Position numbers and translations under genes: made by a program
The notes under the pieces: generated by a model
What the model saw: only the letters and a program-made list of their open reading frames with translations
What the model was told of the DNA's origin: nothing
Databases searched by the model: none
Shown here: positions 49,946 to 59,055 of the stretch, piece by piece
Numbering within the stretch: the stretch's first letter is position 1
How the letters are laid out: each line of letters opens with the position of its first letter
DNA from: UKL13-3 sp943369665
GTDB taxonomy: Bacteria; Bacteroidota; Bacteroidia; UKL13-3
Direction of reading: 5' to 3'
Assembly (NCBI GenBank): GCA_943369665.1
Contig: CALRNX020000012.1
Coordinates: forward strand, 62,001 to 126,000
Length of the DNA stretch: 64,000 nucleotides

Positions 49946-49998
49946 GTAGTTGACTTTATGTATTATATGATGCTCGGTCATGTATTACAAATCTCAAA

Positions 49999-50006
49999 TA
50001 TTTTTG
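49999..50006 (+). promoter_or_regulatory. -7 promoter box of the TMEM175-like gene
   Basis: TATTTTTG fits TAnnTTTG and lies 31 nt before the ATG at 50038. No -33 consensus is seen. Confidence 0.4.
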
Positions 50007-50037
50007 TATGTTGCCTTCTCATTATCATTAAGATAAT

Positions 50038-50691
50038 ATGGCTATGAACCAACAACACCAAAAAGAAAAATTGCATTTTCAGATTGAACGCATTGCGTTT
50101 TTTAGTGATGCCGTTATTGCAATCGCGATCACTTTATTGATCATTGAAATCAAAGCTCCCCATATTGAAATGGGTACTCCTCTGGAAGAGCAGCTTCATC
50201 AACTTCAACATCTGCTTCCGGAGTTTATTTCGTTTATCATCAGTTTTGCCATCATTATTGCTCAATGGCGTAAGCATCATGCTATTTTTGGAAGTGTGAT
50301 CAATTACGATAAGAAACTTGTTTCCTTAAACTCATTTTTCTTATTCACCATAGCCATCATTCCATTTTCTACTTCTTATTTTGCTCATAATACATCAATG
50401 GAGTTTCACATACCCATTGTGGTTTACGGATTGAGTTTGTTTGTATTGACTTTTTTGAATTTCTTGATCTTTATTCACATCACCAATCCGAATAATCATT
50501 TATTTGATGGTTCGCTTACAGCCGCAGAATTAAAGTATACAAAGATTGATTATTTACTTTTTCCCTTGGCTCTTATTTCGAGTTTAGCAGTAGGAATGCT
50601 TAATTATAAGTTTGGTTTTATCACTTATATTTTGGTCTTAACGGTTGGTACTGCCTGGAATAAAAGAACGAATAAGATAGGGCTTCAATAG
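50038..50691 (+). CDS. TMEM175/DUF1211-family potassium channel-like protein
   Basis: A 217-aa membrane protein with six hydrophobic segments. The first carries the family signature RIAFFSDAVIAIAITLLIIEI (residues 18-38), the RxxxFSD motif whose TM1 lines the pore of prokaryotic TMEM175 K+ channels. The single six-TM repeat implies a tetramer, as in characterised bacterial members. ATG 50038 and a second Met two codons later are both possible starts. A 56-aa membrane peptide gene follows after 79 bp. Confidence 0.85.
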   Translation: MAMNQQHQKEKLHFQIERIAFFSDAVIAIAITLLIIEIKAPHIEMGTPLEEQLHQLQHLLPEFISFIISFAIIIAQWRKHHAIFGSVINYDKKLVSLNSFFLFTIAIIPFSTSYFAHNTSMEFHIPIVVYGLSLFVLTFLNFLIFIHITNPNNHLFDGSLTAAELKYTKIDYLLFPLALISSLAVGMLNYKFGFITYILVLTVGTAWNKRTNKIGLQ

Positions 50692-50770
50692 GTCAATTTC
50701 CGGATTATCAACTCAGTCACATTGAATTTTACATATATTGATGAGATACTAACTTAACTATTTTAATACC

Positions 50771-50941
50771 ATGAACACCAAAACAACTCTTACTATTCTG
50801 ATGATCTTAAATGCAATTGTTTTATTGGGTCAGTTATGGCCGGAGGGCGCGCCACCCTTTGCACGGATGGTGAATATTATCACACTGATCGTCAATATTG
50901 CATTGTTCGCTTCTTACCTGAAAAAGGAAAAATCGTCTTAG
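50771..50941 (+). CDS. 56-aa small membrane protein
   Basis: A short gene coding MNTKTTLTILMILNAIVLLG, then QLWPEGAPPFARMVNIITLI and a second hydrophobic stretch ending YLKKEKSS. Two predicted transmembrane helices (about 7-21 and 34-49) are joined by a Pro-rich turn with the motif WPEGAPPFAR. The polar KKEK tail suggests a cytoplasmic C-terminus. It is followed within 18 bp by a strong hairpin terminator, supporting it as a real gene. The motif looks like that of short uncharacterised Bacteroidota membrane proteins, but I cannot name a family. It may be co-transcribed with the TMEM175-like channel gene. Confidence 0.65.
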   Translation: MNTKTTLTILMILNAIVLLGQLWPEGAPPFARMVNIITLIVNIALFASYLKKEKSS

Positions 50942-50958
50942 ATTGAGGTAAACAAAAA

Positions 50959-51006
50959 CTGCCGTATCAAGAAATGAATCTTTGATACGGCAGCTTATAT
51001 TTTATG
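50959..51006. terminator. Terminator hairpin between the small membrane protein and the FAH-family gene
   Basis: A 12-bp perfect stem CTGCCGTATCAA (50959-50970) with TTGATACGGCAG (50982-50993) is followed by CTTATATTTTA on the plus strand. On the minus strand TTTTTGTTT follows the stem, so it should work in both directions. Confidence 0.8.
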
Positions 51007-51050
51007 GAAGCGATAATCGCAACTATGATCAAGGATCTATTAGCGATGAA

Positions 51051-52055
51051 CTATCCTTTCTTCAACTTCAAAATTGAAAAATCAGTATTTACTTTTTTGA
51101 TGGTATTGGTTAGTTTTCCCAAACCGGTAATTTCCATTTCTACAACATCTCCATCTTGCAACCATTGTGGTTTAAAGTTTTTGTCGTTAAGTAAACCTGT
51201 TCCATTTAGTTCCAAAAAGCAACCGGTTCCGACTGTTCCGCTACCAATTACATCACCCGGGAAAATATCTACACCATAAGCACAACGTTCAACAATCTCT
51301 GCAAAGGTCCAATCCATATCACTTACATTCCCTTCACTTACCAATATACCGTTTACCCAGCATTTCATATTAAGGTTGTGGTTGTTTCCAGTATGGTTTG
51401 GTTTTGCCGGAACCAAATATTGAGCAAGTTCATCAGGTGTTACAAAGTAAGGGCCGATAACGGTTGAAAAATCTTTTCCTTTTGCCGGTCCAAGATTCAG
51501 GAGCATTTCTTCCATTTGCAGCGTACGCGCGCTCATATCATTCATGATCATGTATCCGGCAATGTACTGATCGGCTTCTGCTGCTTTAATATTGCGTCCT
51601 TTTTTGCCAATCACAATGGCAACTTCCAATTCAAAATCCAGTTTCTCAAAATGATCAGGCATACACTCTATTACACCGGGTCCTTGTATGGCATTGTGAT
51701 TGGTGAAGTAAAAAATAGGATATTGGTCGAATTCTTTGATCATTTCCACACCACGGTTTCTGCGCGCTGCAGCAACATGTTGACGGAAAGCATAACCATC
51801 CCTGCAAGAAGTAGGTTGAGGTACGGGAGCTTCCAAAACAACATCTGTTTCCAATACAAATGGTTTGGTTACTTTACCCGCTTTAATTTGTTCGTCCCAT
51901 TTTTTAGCCTTCTCCATCATGCTTTCTCCTGCGAATAAAAACTTACGCATTTTATCAGGGAAAGTTGAATCCAGTTCTTTTAACGACCAGATTTTTCCTT
52001 CGTGGATGATTCCTAATTGTGAGGTTTTGTTGTGTGTGTATGATACTAATTTCAT
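51051..52055 (-). CDS. Fumarylacetoacetate hydrolase-family protein
   Basis: A 334-aa FAH-superfamily enzyme (PF01557). The metal-binding core is recognisable: KLDFELEVAIVIGKKGRNI supplies the Glu pair, and YMIMNDMSARTLQMEEM supplies the Asp. GKDFSTVIGPYFVTPDEL and the GDVIGSGTVGTGCFLELNG segment near the C-terminus complete the fold. Members hydrolyse C-C bonds in acylpyruvates such as fumarylacetoacetate or maleylpyruvate, or decarboxylate oxaloacetate. The full-length form with the CRDGYAFRQHVAAARRNRG region is typical of aromatic-degradation FAH-like proteins. No other tyrosine-catabolism gene is in the window, so the substrate is open. Confidence 0.88.
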   Translation of the reverse strand: MKLVSYTHNKTSQLGIIHEGKIWSLKELDSTFPDKMRKFLFAGESMMEKAKKWDEQIKAGKVTKPFVLETDVVLEAPVPQPTSCRDGYAFRQHVAAARRNRGVEMIKEFDQYPIFYFTNHNAIQGPGVIECMPDHFEKLDFELEVAIVIGKKGRNIKAAEADQYIAGYMIMNDMSARTLQMEEMLLNLGPAKGKDFSTVIGPYFVTPDELAQYLVPAKPNHTGNNHNLNMKCWVNGILVSEGNVSDMDWTFAEIVERCAYGVDIFPGDVIGSGTVGTGCFLELNGTGLLNDKNFKPQWLQDGDVVEMEITGLGKLTNTIKKVNTDFSILKLKKG

Positions 52056-52060
52056 GTTTC

Positions 52061-52109
52061 GTTTTAAGTTTATGGTTCATAGTTCATGGTTGATGAGACT
52101 ATGGTTTGG
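52061..52109. repeat. Heptanucleotide repeat tract upstream of the FAH-family gene
   Basis: Seven units in exact 7-bp phase: GTTTTAA, GTTTATG, GTTCATA, GTTCATG, GTTGATG, AGACTAT, GGTTTGG. They fill the gap between the FAH-family start and the broken four-helix-bundle gene. Confidence 0.75.
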
Positions 52110-52115
52110 TATAGT

Positions 52116-52471
52116 TTAATTTCCTAAGGTTTTTCTGAGCGCTCGAATCATTCTGACAAGTTCTTCTTCTTTGGAATAAATTAAGTCAAAATCTGCATCT
52201 GAAATAATCTTTCTCGTTTTGCAATATAAATGCATCCTACAACTTCAATTCCTGAGCGAAGAGCAATGCCAAGAAATCTTCTGAACGCTGCTTTCGATTG
52301 CCCTTGTGATCCTTCTGCTATATTTAATGCTGTTGAATCTGCAGCCCTTTTTATTTGAGATGTAAGCACGTAGTTTTCTTCTTGAGGGAACTTTTTAGCA
52401 ACGGTGTTGACTACTTCAATAACGTCTAAGGCCTTCTGCCAAATAACTAAACTCTCAAATTGAAATGCCAT
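52116..52471 (-). pseudogene. Four-helix-bundle protein (S23/TIGR02436 family), frameshifted near its 3' end
   Basis: The intact frame from ATG 52471 gives a typical four-helix-bundle start: FESLVIWQKALDVIEVVNTVAKKFP, SQIKRAADSTALNIAEGSQG and RRFLGIALRSGIEVVGCIYIAKRE. It then falls into a short wrong-frame tail ending at 52181. In the neighbouring frame the coding continues as IISDADFDLIYSKEEELVRM and IRALRKTLGN up to a stop at 52116. One missing base around 52205-52216 explains this; restored, the protein is about 118 aa, the usual family length. It is either a recent pseudogene or a sequencing error. These proteins are related to those encoded in 23S rRNA intervening sequences, but here no rRNA is nearby. 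Confidence 0.8.
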
Positions 52472-52511
52472 ATCGAAAATTTCTATATATTTTATTACTA
52501 TGATCTATGAA

Positions 52512-52919
52512 TCAAAGCTTTGGAAGATTAATCTTATCCGGAATAATAAAAATACTGTTAAATTCAGGAAGTAACTTACGGTATACGGCTTCGGCTTCTA
52601 AACGTGTTCTGTAATCGCCAACGCGTACTTTAAAATAAGGTTGTTGGTATATAAGATATACTTCTTCATCGGGCATGAGCTGCAATAGTTTGGTTTTGGC
52701 ATCCTGTGCTGCTTTGCGTTCCGAACCAAAAAATATTTGTACCCGGTAGCCTTGTATTCCATTGGCCGCTTTGTTGAGTTCAATGTTTTGCTCAATCAAA
52801 GAGTCGAGTTTTGCATCCCTGTTTACTACCACGGACGAATTTTGAGCATACAACTGCTGGCTGATGCTTAACATCAGCAATAAGCCAAATGCGGATATGG
52901 TACGGATAAAATTATTCAA
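52512..52919 (-). CDS. Exported SPOR-domain protein
   Basis: A 135-aa protein with a signal peptide (1-25, ending QQLYAQ) and a C-terminal SPOR domain (about 56-130): GYRVQIFFGSERKAAQDAKTKL...PYFKVRVGDYRTRLEAEAVYRKL. SPOR domains bind glycan strands stripped of stem peptides and localise proteins to division sites. The protein is little more than this domain, so it may be a peptidoglycan-binding factor. It starts 8 bp inside the deoC 3' end, placing it in the secA-deoC operon. Confidence 0.85.
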   Translation of the reverse strand: MNNFIRTISAFGLLLMLSISQQLYAQNSSVVVNRDAKLDSLIEQNIELNKAANGIQGYRVQIFFGSERKAAQDAKTKLLQLMPDEEVYLIYQQPYFKVRVGDYRTRLEAEAVYRKLLPEFNSIFIIPDKINLPKL

Positions 52920-53598
52920 CGCCTATAATATTTAAGCTACTGGATGTACCGATACGAAAGGCTCCGGCCTCGATCAACGCTACTGCTTCATCATGTGTTT
53001 TAATGCCACCTGAAGCTTTAATTTTGATTTTTGCCGGAAGAATACTGCGCATTAGTTTTACTTTTTCAGGAGTGGCACCTTCACTTGCATAACCTGTGGA
53101 CGTTTTAACAAAGTCAACTTCGCAATCAATACAAATACGACAAGCTTTGTCTATTTCTTCATCGTTCAGGTAGGCCGTTTCGATAATCACTTTCACTTGC
53201 TTGTTTTGCAGGTGGCAGGCAGTTGTTACAGCCTGAATATCGTTTTGCACGGTTGCATAGTCCTGTGATTTGAATGCAGCAATATTCATCACCATATCTA
53301 CTTCATCTACTCCTGAAATAATCGCCTTTTTAGCTTCTTCAACTTTGGATGCAACAGTTGCATAACCCAGAGGAAAACCCACTACGGTAGTAAGTTTGAC
53401 ATTGGAATTTAGCAGGGCTTTTTTGGCCGTTTGTGTATGATAAGGAGCCACACAGATTCCGTAAAAATTGTGTTCTATTGCCTCTTCACAAAGTTTGATA
53501 ATATCTTCTTTTGTGCTATCCGGTTTGAGGTTGGTATGTTCTATATGTCCAGCCAGTTCAATCATTTCTTCAATATTCATCTCCATCTCAGTAGTCAT
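52912..53598 (-). CDS. deoC: Deoxyribose-phosphate aldolase
   Basis: A 228-aa class I aldolase cleaving 2-deoxyribose-5-phosphate to glyceraldehyde-3-phosphate and acetaldehyde. The TIM-barrel signatures are all present: AGHIEHTNLKPDSTKEDI, GVDEVDMVMNIAAFKS, VKVIIETAYLNDEEI, the Schiff-base lysine in DFVKTSTGYASEGAT, and KIKASGGIKTHDEA. Length is normal. It begins 25 bp after secA and overlaps the SPOR gene by 8 bp. Confidence 0.95.
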   Translation of the reverse strand: MTTEMEMNIEEMIELAGHIEHTNLKPDSTKEDIIKLCEEAIEHNFYGICVAPYHTQTAKKALLNSNVKLTTVVGFPLGYATVASKVEEAKKAIISGVDEVDMVMNIAAFKSQDYATVQNDIQAVTTACHLQNKQVKVIIETAYLNDEEIDKACRICIDCEVDFVKTSTGYASEGATPEKVKLMRSILPAKIKIKASGGIKTHDEAVALIEAGAFRIGTSSSLNIIGVE

Positions 53599-53623
53599 TT
53601 ATCGTGTGTCAATCAGTTGTATC

Positions 53624-56600
53624 TTATTCTTCTTTGCCATGGCAGGCTTTGTATTTTTTACCACTGCCACATGGGCATAAATCATTGCGGCCTACTTTGG
53701 GTGCGTTGATGATTTGTTCCTGTTTGCGTTCGTTTTGCTCGGCAGCTGCAGCAGCCAATGCCATTGCACGTTGCACATTTGCAGGATCATCCGTTCTGCT
53801 GGTTTGCAGTTTAGGTTGAGCCTGTGGTTTAGGGGCTTTTACTTCCTGCAAAGGAGCAGCATTTTGTTGAGGAATATATCCTTTAAACAACATTGGCAAT
53901 ACATCGCGGTTCATACGGCTGATCATTGCTTTAAACAAGTTAAACGATTCCAACTTGTAAATGAGCAATGGATCTTTTTGTTCCAATGCTGCATTTTGTG
54001 ACGATTGTTTCAACTCATCCATTTCGCGTAAATGTTCTTTCCACTCATCGTCAATAATGAATAACGTTGCCATTTTCTCAAATGTTGCAGCAACTTCTAC
54101 CGCTTTATTTTCGTATGCTTTTTTCAGCGGCACGCCAATTTGCATTCCTTTAACGCCATCAGTAAACGGTACTCCCACCGTTTCAATTTGCGAACCTCGT
54201 GTTTCATACAAATCTTTGATCACCGGCCATGCTTGTTCTGCCAGGTGAGCACGTTTTTGCTGGTAATGGTTTAACAACTCGCTAAACAAAGTATCGGCTA
54301 CCTGTTCCGTTTTATTGCCCAAAAATTCTTTTTCGGTTAATGCTGTTTCGAAAGCGAACAAACGAATGAGTTCCAATTTGAATTCTGCGAAGTTCTTATC
54401 GTCCTGATAGATTTCAACCAATTCCAGGCTAAGGTCGGCAAGCATATTGGTAATATCCAATTCCAGCTTATCTCCGTACAAAGCATTTCTGCGTTTGCTG
54501 TAAATTACTTCACGCTGTGCATTCATCACATCATCATATTCGAGCAAACGTTTACGTGTTCCAAAATTGTTCTGCTCTACTTTACGTTGAGCGCGTTCAA
54601 TATTTTTGGTGATTAATGAGTGCTCAATATTTTCGCCTTCTTTCATTCCCAATTTATCCATGATATTGGCAATTCGTTCACTACCGAACAAACGCATCAG
54701 ATCATCCTCGAGAGAAACAAAAAAGCGTGAAGATCCCGGATCACCCTGACGTCCAGCACGACCGCGCAACTGTCTGTCGACACGTCTTGATTCGTGGCGC
54801 TCGGTACCGATAATGGCTAATCCTCCTGCATCTTTCACTCCTTCACCCAATTTAATATCGGTACCACGACCGGCCATGTTGGTAGCAATGGTTACCGTTC
54901 CTGCTTGTCCGGCCTCGGCAACGATATCTGCTTCTTTTTGGTTTTGTTTCGCATTTAATACGTTGTGTTTGATCTTGCGAAGTGTTAGCATGCGGCTTAA
55001 CAATTCAGATACCTCTACCGAAGTTGTACCAACCAAAACAGGTCTGTTGGCTTCTGTAAGTTTTACAACCTCATCAATAACGGCATTGTATTTTTCGCGT
55101 TTGGTTTTGTAGATAACATCGTTTTCATCTTTACGTGAAATCGGACGGTTGGTTGGAATAACCACCACATCCAACTTGTATATTTCCCAGAACTCACCAG
55201 CTTCTGTTTCGGCAGTACCGGTCATACCACATAGTTTATGGTACATACGGAAGAAGTTTTGTAAGGTAACCGTTGCATAGGTTTGTGTAGCCGCCTCTAC
55301 TTTTACATTTTCTTTTGCCTCAATCGCCTGGTGTAAACCATCACTGTATCTTCTTCCATCCAATACACGTCCGGTTTGCTCATCTACGATTTTTACTTTT
55401 CCTTCTTGTAAAATATACTCAACATCGCGTTCGAACATGCAGTATGCTTTCAACAATTGGTTCACGGTGTGAATACGCTCCGACTTAACGGAGAAGTCTA
55501 TCATCAATTGTTCCTTTTGTTGCAACTTATCTTCATTGCTTGAAGATTGTTTTTCAATTTCGGCAATCTCACTTCCAACATCAGGGATAATAAAGAAGTG
55601 AGGGTCTTCTCCGGCAGCTGTGATCAACTCAACACCTCTTTCAGTGAGATCAACAGAGTTCATTTTTTCATCTACCACAAAGAACAGATCTGCATCTACT
55701 TTGTGCATTTCTTTTTGTTGATCCTGTAAATAGTAGTTTTCTGTTTTTTGCAGGATCTGGCGCATACCGTTTTCACTCAAAAATTTAATGAGCGCTTTAT
55801 TCTTAGGCAAACCGCGGTATGCTTGCAGCAATTTGAATCCGCCATCTTTTTCGTTTCCGGCTTCGATCAGTTTTTTAGCTTCCGATAGCGCAACGTTTAT
55901 GAATGCACGTTGTGCAGCCACAATTTTTTCGATACGCGGTTTTAATACGTGGAATTGCTGATCGTCACCCTTTGGAATGGGTCCTGAAATGATCAGTGGT
56001 GTACGCGCATCATCGATCAATACACTATCCACCTCATCCACCATTGCAAAATGGTGTTTACGTTGCACAAGTTCACTTACATCACGACTCATATTATCGC
56101 GCAAATAATCAAAACCAAATTCGTTATTTGTTCCGTAAGTAATATCTGCCAAGTAAGCTAAACGTCTTTCCGGTGAATTAGGTTGGTGATAGTCCAGGCA
56201 ATCAACGCGCAAACCATGGAATTCAAACAATGGTCCGTTCCATTCGCAGTCACGTCTTGCCAAATAATCATTTACGGTTACAACATGCACTCCTTGTCCG
56301 GCCAAAGCATTTAAGTATGCAGGTAATGTTGAAACCAGTGTTTTACCTTCACCGGTTGCCATTTCTGCTATTTTACCGGTATGCAATACTACGCCTCCAA
56401 TAAGCTGCACGTCATAGTGAACCATATTCCAGGTAACCATGCTGCCGGCTGCTTCCCAGGTATTTGTCCAGATAGCTTTATCGCCATCAATGGTCACCGG
56501 TTTTTTGAAACGGGGATGGGTTGCCAATTTTTTATCAAACTCAGTTGCTGTTACCACCAGTTGTTTTTGCTCTGAAAGCCTGCGGGCTGTTTCTTTCACA

Positions 56601-56950
56601 ACGGCAAATGCTTCGGGTAAAATAACCAGCAATATTTTTTCTAATTCTTTATCTCTGTCTTTTTGAAGTGCATCGATCTGAGAAAATAGTTTGTCTTTCA
56701 CCATCATGTCTGCACCTTCGGCTTCTGCTTGTCCTTTAAGTGAGGCTATTTCAGCATCAATATCTGAAAGGTAATCGGCAATACGGTCTTTTAGGATCGT
56801 GGTTTGATTGCGCAATTCATCATCGCTGATCGATTGTAATTTTTGATAGGCATCATTAATTTGCGATACATAAGGCGTAATCGATTTGAGATCTCTTTCG
56901 GACTTGCTTCCGAAAATTTTAGTAACAACGTTGTATATAGAGTTAATCAT
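53624..56950 (-). CDS. secA: Preprotein translocase ATPase SecA
   Basis: A 1108-aa SecA, the motor that pushes preproteins through SecYEG. The Walker A region EMATGEGKTLVSTLPAYLNAL is near residue 200, the DEVDSVLIDDARTPLIISG block near 305, and GRGTDIKLGEGV and GRAGRQGDPGSS in the second nucleotide-binding fold. It is longer than E. coli SecA (901) because of insertions in NBD1, around residues 330-460, typical of Bacteroidota. The C-terminus carries the zinc-binding SEC-C motif DLCPCGSGKKYKACHG. It begins an operon with deoC and the SPOR gene. Confidence 0.97.
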   Translation of the reverse strand: MINSIYNVVTKIFGSKSERDLKSITPYVSQINDAYQKLQSISDDELRNQTTILKDRIADYLSDIDAEIASLKGQAEAEGADMMVKDKLFSQIDALQKDRDKELEKILLVILPEAFAVVKETARRLSEQKQLVVTATEFDKKLATHPRFKKPVTIDGDKAIWTNTWEAAGSMVTWNMVHYDVQLIGGVVLHTGKIAEMATGEGKTLVSTLPAYLNALAGQGVHVVTVNDYLARRDCEWNGPLFEFHGLRVDCLDYHQPNSPERRLAYLADITYGTNNEFGFDYLRDNMSRDVSELVQRKHHFAMVDEVDSVLIDDARTPLIISGPIPKGDDQQFHVLKPRIEKIVAAQRAFINVALSEAKKLIEAGNEKDGGFKLLQAYRGLPKNKALIKFLSENGMRQILQKTENYYLQDQQKEMHKVDADLFFVVDEKMNSVDLTERGVELITAAGEDPHFFIIPDVGSEIAEIEKQSSSNEDKLQQKEQLMIDFSVKSERIHTVNQLLKAYCMFERDVEYILQEGKVKIVDEQTGRVLDGRRYSDGLHQAIEAKENVKVEAATQTYATVTLQNFFRMYHKLCGMTGTAETEAGEFWEIYKLDVVVIPTNRPISRKDENDVIYKTKREKYNAVIDEVVKLTEANRPVLVGTTSVEVSELLSRMLTLRKIKHNVLNAKQNQKEADIVAEAGQAGTVTIATNMAGRGTDIKLGEGVKDAGGLAIIGTERHESRRVDRQLRGRAGRQGDPGSSRFFVSLEDDLMRLFGSERIANIMDKLGMKEGENIEHSLITKNIERAQRKVEQNNFGTRKRLLEYDDVMNAQREVIYSKRRNALYGDKLELDITNMLADLSLELVEIYQDDKNFAEFKLELIRLFAFETALTEKEFLGNKTEQVADTLFSELLNHYQQKRAHLAEQAWPVIKDLYETRGSQIETVGVPFTDGVKGMQIGVPLKKAYENKAVEVAATFEKMATLFIIDDEWKEHLREMDELKQSSQNAALEQKDPLLIYKLESFNLFKAMISRMNRDVLPMLFKGYIPQQNAAPLQEVKAPKPQAQPKLQTSRTDDPANVQRAMALAAAAAEQNERKQEQIINAPKVGRNDLCPCGSGKKYKACHGKEE

Positions 56951-57096
56951 TTTGTATAGAATGCTATTTTAATTTTTTTAAGGGCGGTAAAAATAATACA
57001 ATAAACGATTTTAGCCTACTCATAAATAAGGCCATTTGCATATTGGGCGACTTTTTGGCATGATTTTAATTATGGACATTTTATAATCTTTTAACT

Positions 57097-58002
57097 ATGA
57101 AACTACTATCTTTTGGTTTGGTGTTTATTGTATTGATTTTGAGTGTGATGACAGCTTCAGCCCAACAGGATACCTTAAATAAACGAAAAGGTTCGACTTC
57201 GGTTAAACCACCGGAAAACTCGCGGATAAGTGTTAAACAACCGGTTGGTAATCAGTATAAACCGGCAGTGGATTCGGTTGCACGCAGACAAGACTCATTG
57301 CGGATTGTTGCCTTAAACGAACCGATCCAAGGTGGTATTTTGTCAATAGGCGGAATACTGGGAATTCCGGTGGGGGAGTTTGCCGATCATACCAATGGAA
57401 AAGTAGGTTATGGCTTCGACATTACGTTTCTTGCCAACCTGGCTTCAAAACGCACCCGAAAAGAATGGGAGGAACGGTTTATCAATTATTATGCGGGTGG
57501 TTATTTTCAATTTATGCGGCAATCGGGAACTTCCGATTCATATGATTATACTGATGGGTACTTTACCACTACGGTCGATTCGAAAGTTAAAAATAATATT
57601 ACGAGTTTCGGGGTGCTTTCGCGTATTGAGTTTTTGCCGGGAAAAGTTAAACTTTTTGTGGAGGCTGGAGCCGGGTTTCGGGTTTTTAATGGTGTACACC
57701 AGGTTTCGGTTGAAAATAAACCTAATAACAGCACAAATCCGGACGATATCCGAACGGTAGAAACGAGAAAAGGATTAGGCAGCACGTGGGTTGGTAATTA
57801 TGGCTTTGGTGGCGGTATTCGTTTTGGGGGAGAATCAATGGGAATAGAACTTAAATTTACTTCTGTAAAGGGAACAACAGCGGAGTATGTCGACATTGAA
57901 AGTGTTCGTTTCGAACGATCAAACAATAAGATCACGTATAGTACATTACAATCCACTACCGATTTGTTTATTCCGCAAATCAGCATTTCTGGAAGGTTTT
58001 AG
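57097..58002 (+). CDS. Outer-membrane beta-barrel-like protein, paralogue 1
   Basis: A 301-aa exported protein: signal peptide 1-22 (ending TASAQ), a Pro/Arg/Lys-rich linker (about 25-75), then alternating amphipathic strands (IGGILGIPVGEFADHTNGKVGYGFDITFLANLAS). It ends FIPQISISGRF, the aromatic terminus expected of barrel proteins recognised by BamA. I do not recognise a named family. The next gene is a paralogue sharing this layout, including NLAxxR, FLPxxxKLFVEA and a YVD segment before the last strand. Confidence 0.7.
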   Translation: MKLLSFGLVFIVLILSVMTASAQQDTLNKRKGSTSVKPPENSRISVKQPVGNQYKPAVDSVARRQDSLRIVALNEPIQGGILSIGGILGIPVGEFADHTNGKVGYGFDITFLANLASKRTRKEWEERFINYYAGGYFQFMRQSGTSDSYDYTDGYFTTTVDSKVKNNITSFGVLSRIEFLPGKVKLFVEAGAGFRVFNGVHQVSVENKPNNSTNPDDIRTVETRKGLGSTWVGNYGFGGGIRFGGESMGIELKFTSVKGTTAEYVDIESVRFERSNNKITYSTLQSTTDLFIPQISISGRF

Positions 58003-58058
58003 ATGTATCAATAATTCAGAAATATTTAATGAAGTATTCACTTTTTGACGGAAGTCCT

Positions 58059-58066
58059 TACATTTG
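58059..58066 (+). promoter_or_regulatory. -7 promoter box of the second outer-membrane paralogue
   Basis: TACATTTG matches TAnnTTTG and ends 20 nt before the ATG at 58087. No -33 box at normal spacing. Confidence 0.45.
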
Positions 58067-58086
58067 AGCACTAAGTTAATATTTCT

Positions 58087-58968
58087 ATGCGCCATTGTAT
58101 ATTCTTTTGTGCTCTCTTTTTGTTGCATACATTATTGAGTGCGCAAGAAAGAACATCTTCTTCTAAACCGGTTAAATTCAAAACGGCAACACAATCTCAG
58201 ATTCAGGATTCGTTGCATCCATATGATGCTAAAGTAGAGAAAGGAACTCCAATTGCGCGTAAAGAAATTCGCAGCTCATTAGATACTGCAGTATGGGGCG
58301 CTCTGGTTACAGGGGGATTAATGTTTGTATTGCCACAAGGAGATTTTAAAGAAGTTACCAGCAACGCTTACGGTTATGGATTTCATGCCGGAGTATTGGT
58401 TAATTTGGCTCAAAGACGCAATCCCTATCGCTGGGACCGAAAATGGACAAACTTCTATTTAGGCATGGATCTGAGTTACCTGACACAAGGTGGGGTAAAG
58501 GAATTCATTATCAATAAGGATGCCGCTTCAACAACAACAGTTTCCAGTTTAATTATCAATCGGTTTTGGGCAGCCGATTTGGTTGGACGGTTCGAATTTT
58601 TACCAACACAGTTTAAGTTATTTGTAGAAGCGAGTTATGGAGGAAGTGCATTTAAAGGTACTCAGGAATTAGGTGTTAATGCCAAAATGAATATTGCACC
58701 CAACACCGAAATCAATACAGAGAAGACTTATGAATCAAAGGATAGCTGGCTACCGCAGTATGCTTACGGAGCCGGTTTCAGAACAGGGGATGCAACACTG
58801 AAGTTCGAGTTTAAAATAATGAACCATATCGGATCAAGTGTTACTTATGTTGATCCACAATCCGTTCAGTCATCTTTTACGGGAGGAAGCTCTCCTTATA
58901 CCTATTCAACCAAGAAAGTAACAACCAATTTTCTGCTTCCACAAGTAGGAATGACCTATTTGTTTTAA
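58087..58968 (+). CDS. Outer-membrane beta-barrel-like protein, paralogue 2
   Basis: A 293-aa exported protein with a signal peptide (1-19, ending LLSAQ), a Ser/Lys-rich linker and barrel-like strands ending LPQVGMTYLF. It parallels paralogue 1: YGFHAGVLVNLAQRRNPYRWDRKWTNFYLGMDLSYLTQGG matches the GYGFDITFLANL...NYYAGGYFQFM region, and RFEFLPTQFKLFVEASYGGSAFKG matches RIEFLPGKVKLFVEAGAGFRVFNG. The pair is a tandem duplication. It is followed by an ECF sigma/anti-sigma pair, which may govern them (inference). Confidence 0.7.
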   Translation: MRHCIFFCALFLLHTLLSAQERTSSSKPVKFKTATQSQIQDSLHPYDAKVEKGTPIARKEIRSSLDTAVWGALVTGGLMFVLPQGDFKEVTSNAYGYGFHAGVLVNLAQRRNPYRWDRKWTNFYLGMDLSYLTQGGVKEFIINKDAASTTTVSSLIINRFWAADLVGRFEFLPTQFKLFVEASYGGSAFKGTQELGVNAKMNIAPNTEINTEKTYESKDSWLPQYAYGAGFRTGDATLKFEFKIMNHIGSSVTYVDPQSVQSSFTGGSSPYTYSTKKVTTNFLLPQVGMTYLF

Positions 58969-59055
58969 AATAAAACAATTCATAATCAGTGTTTTATCAC
59001 AAGTGCTGACATGGGCTGAATCTTTTTTGTATGTTGAAGGAACATACTGTCATCA

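Noticed and set aside
52116..52471. rRNA intervening sequence locus
   Set aside because: The protein belongs to the S23-related family, but no rRNA gene is in the window.
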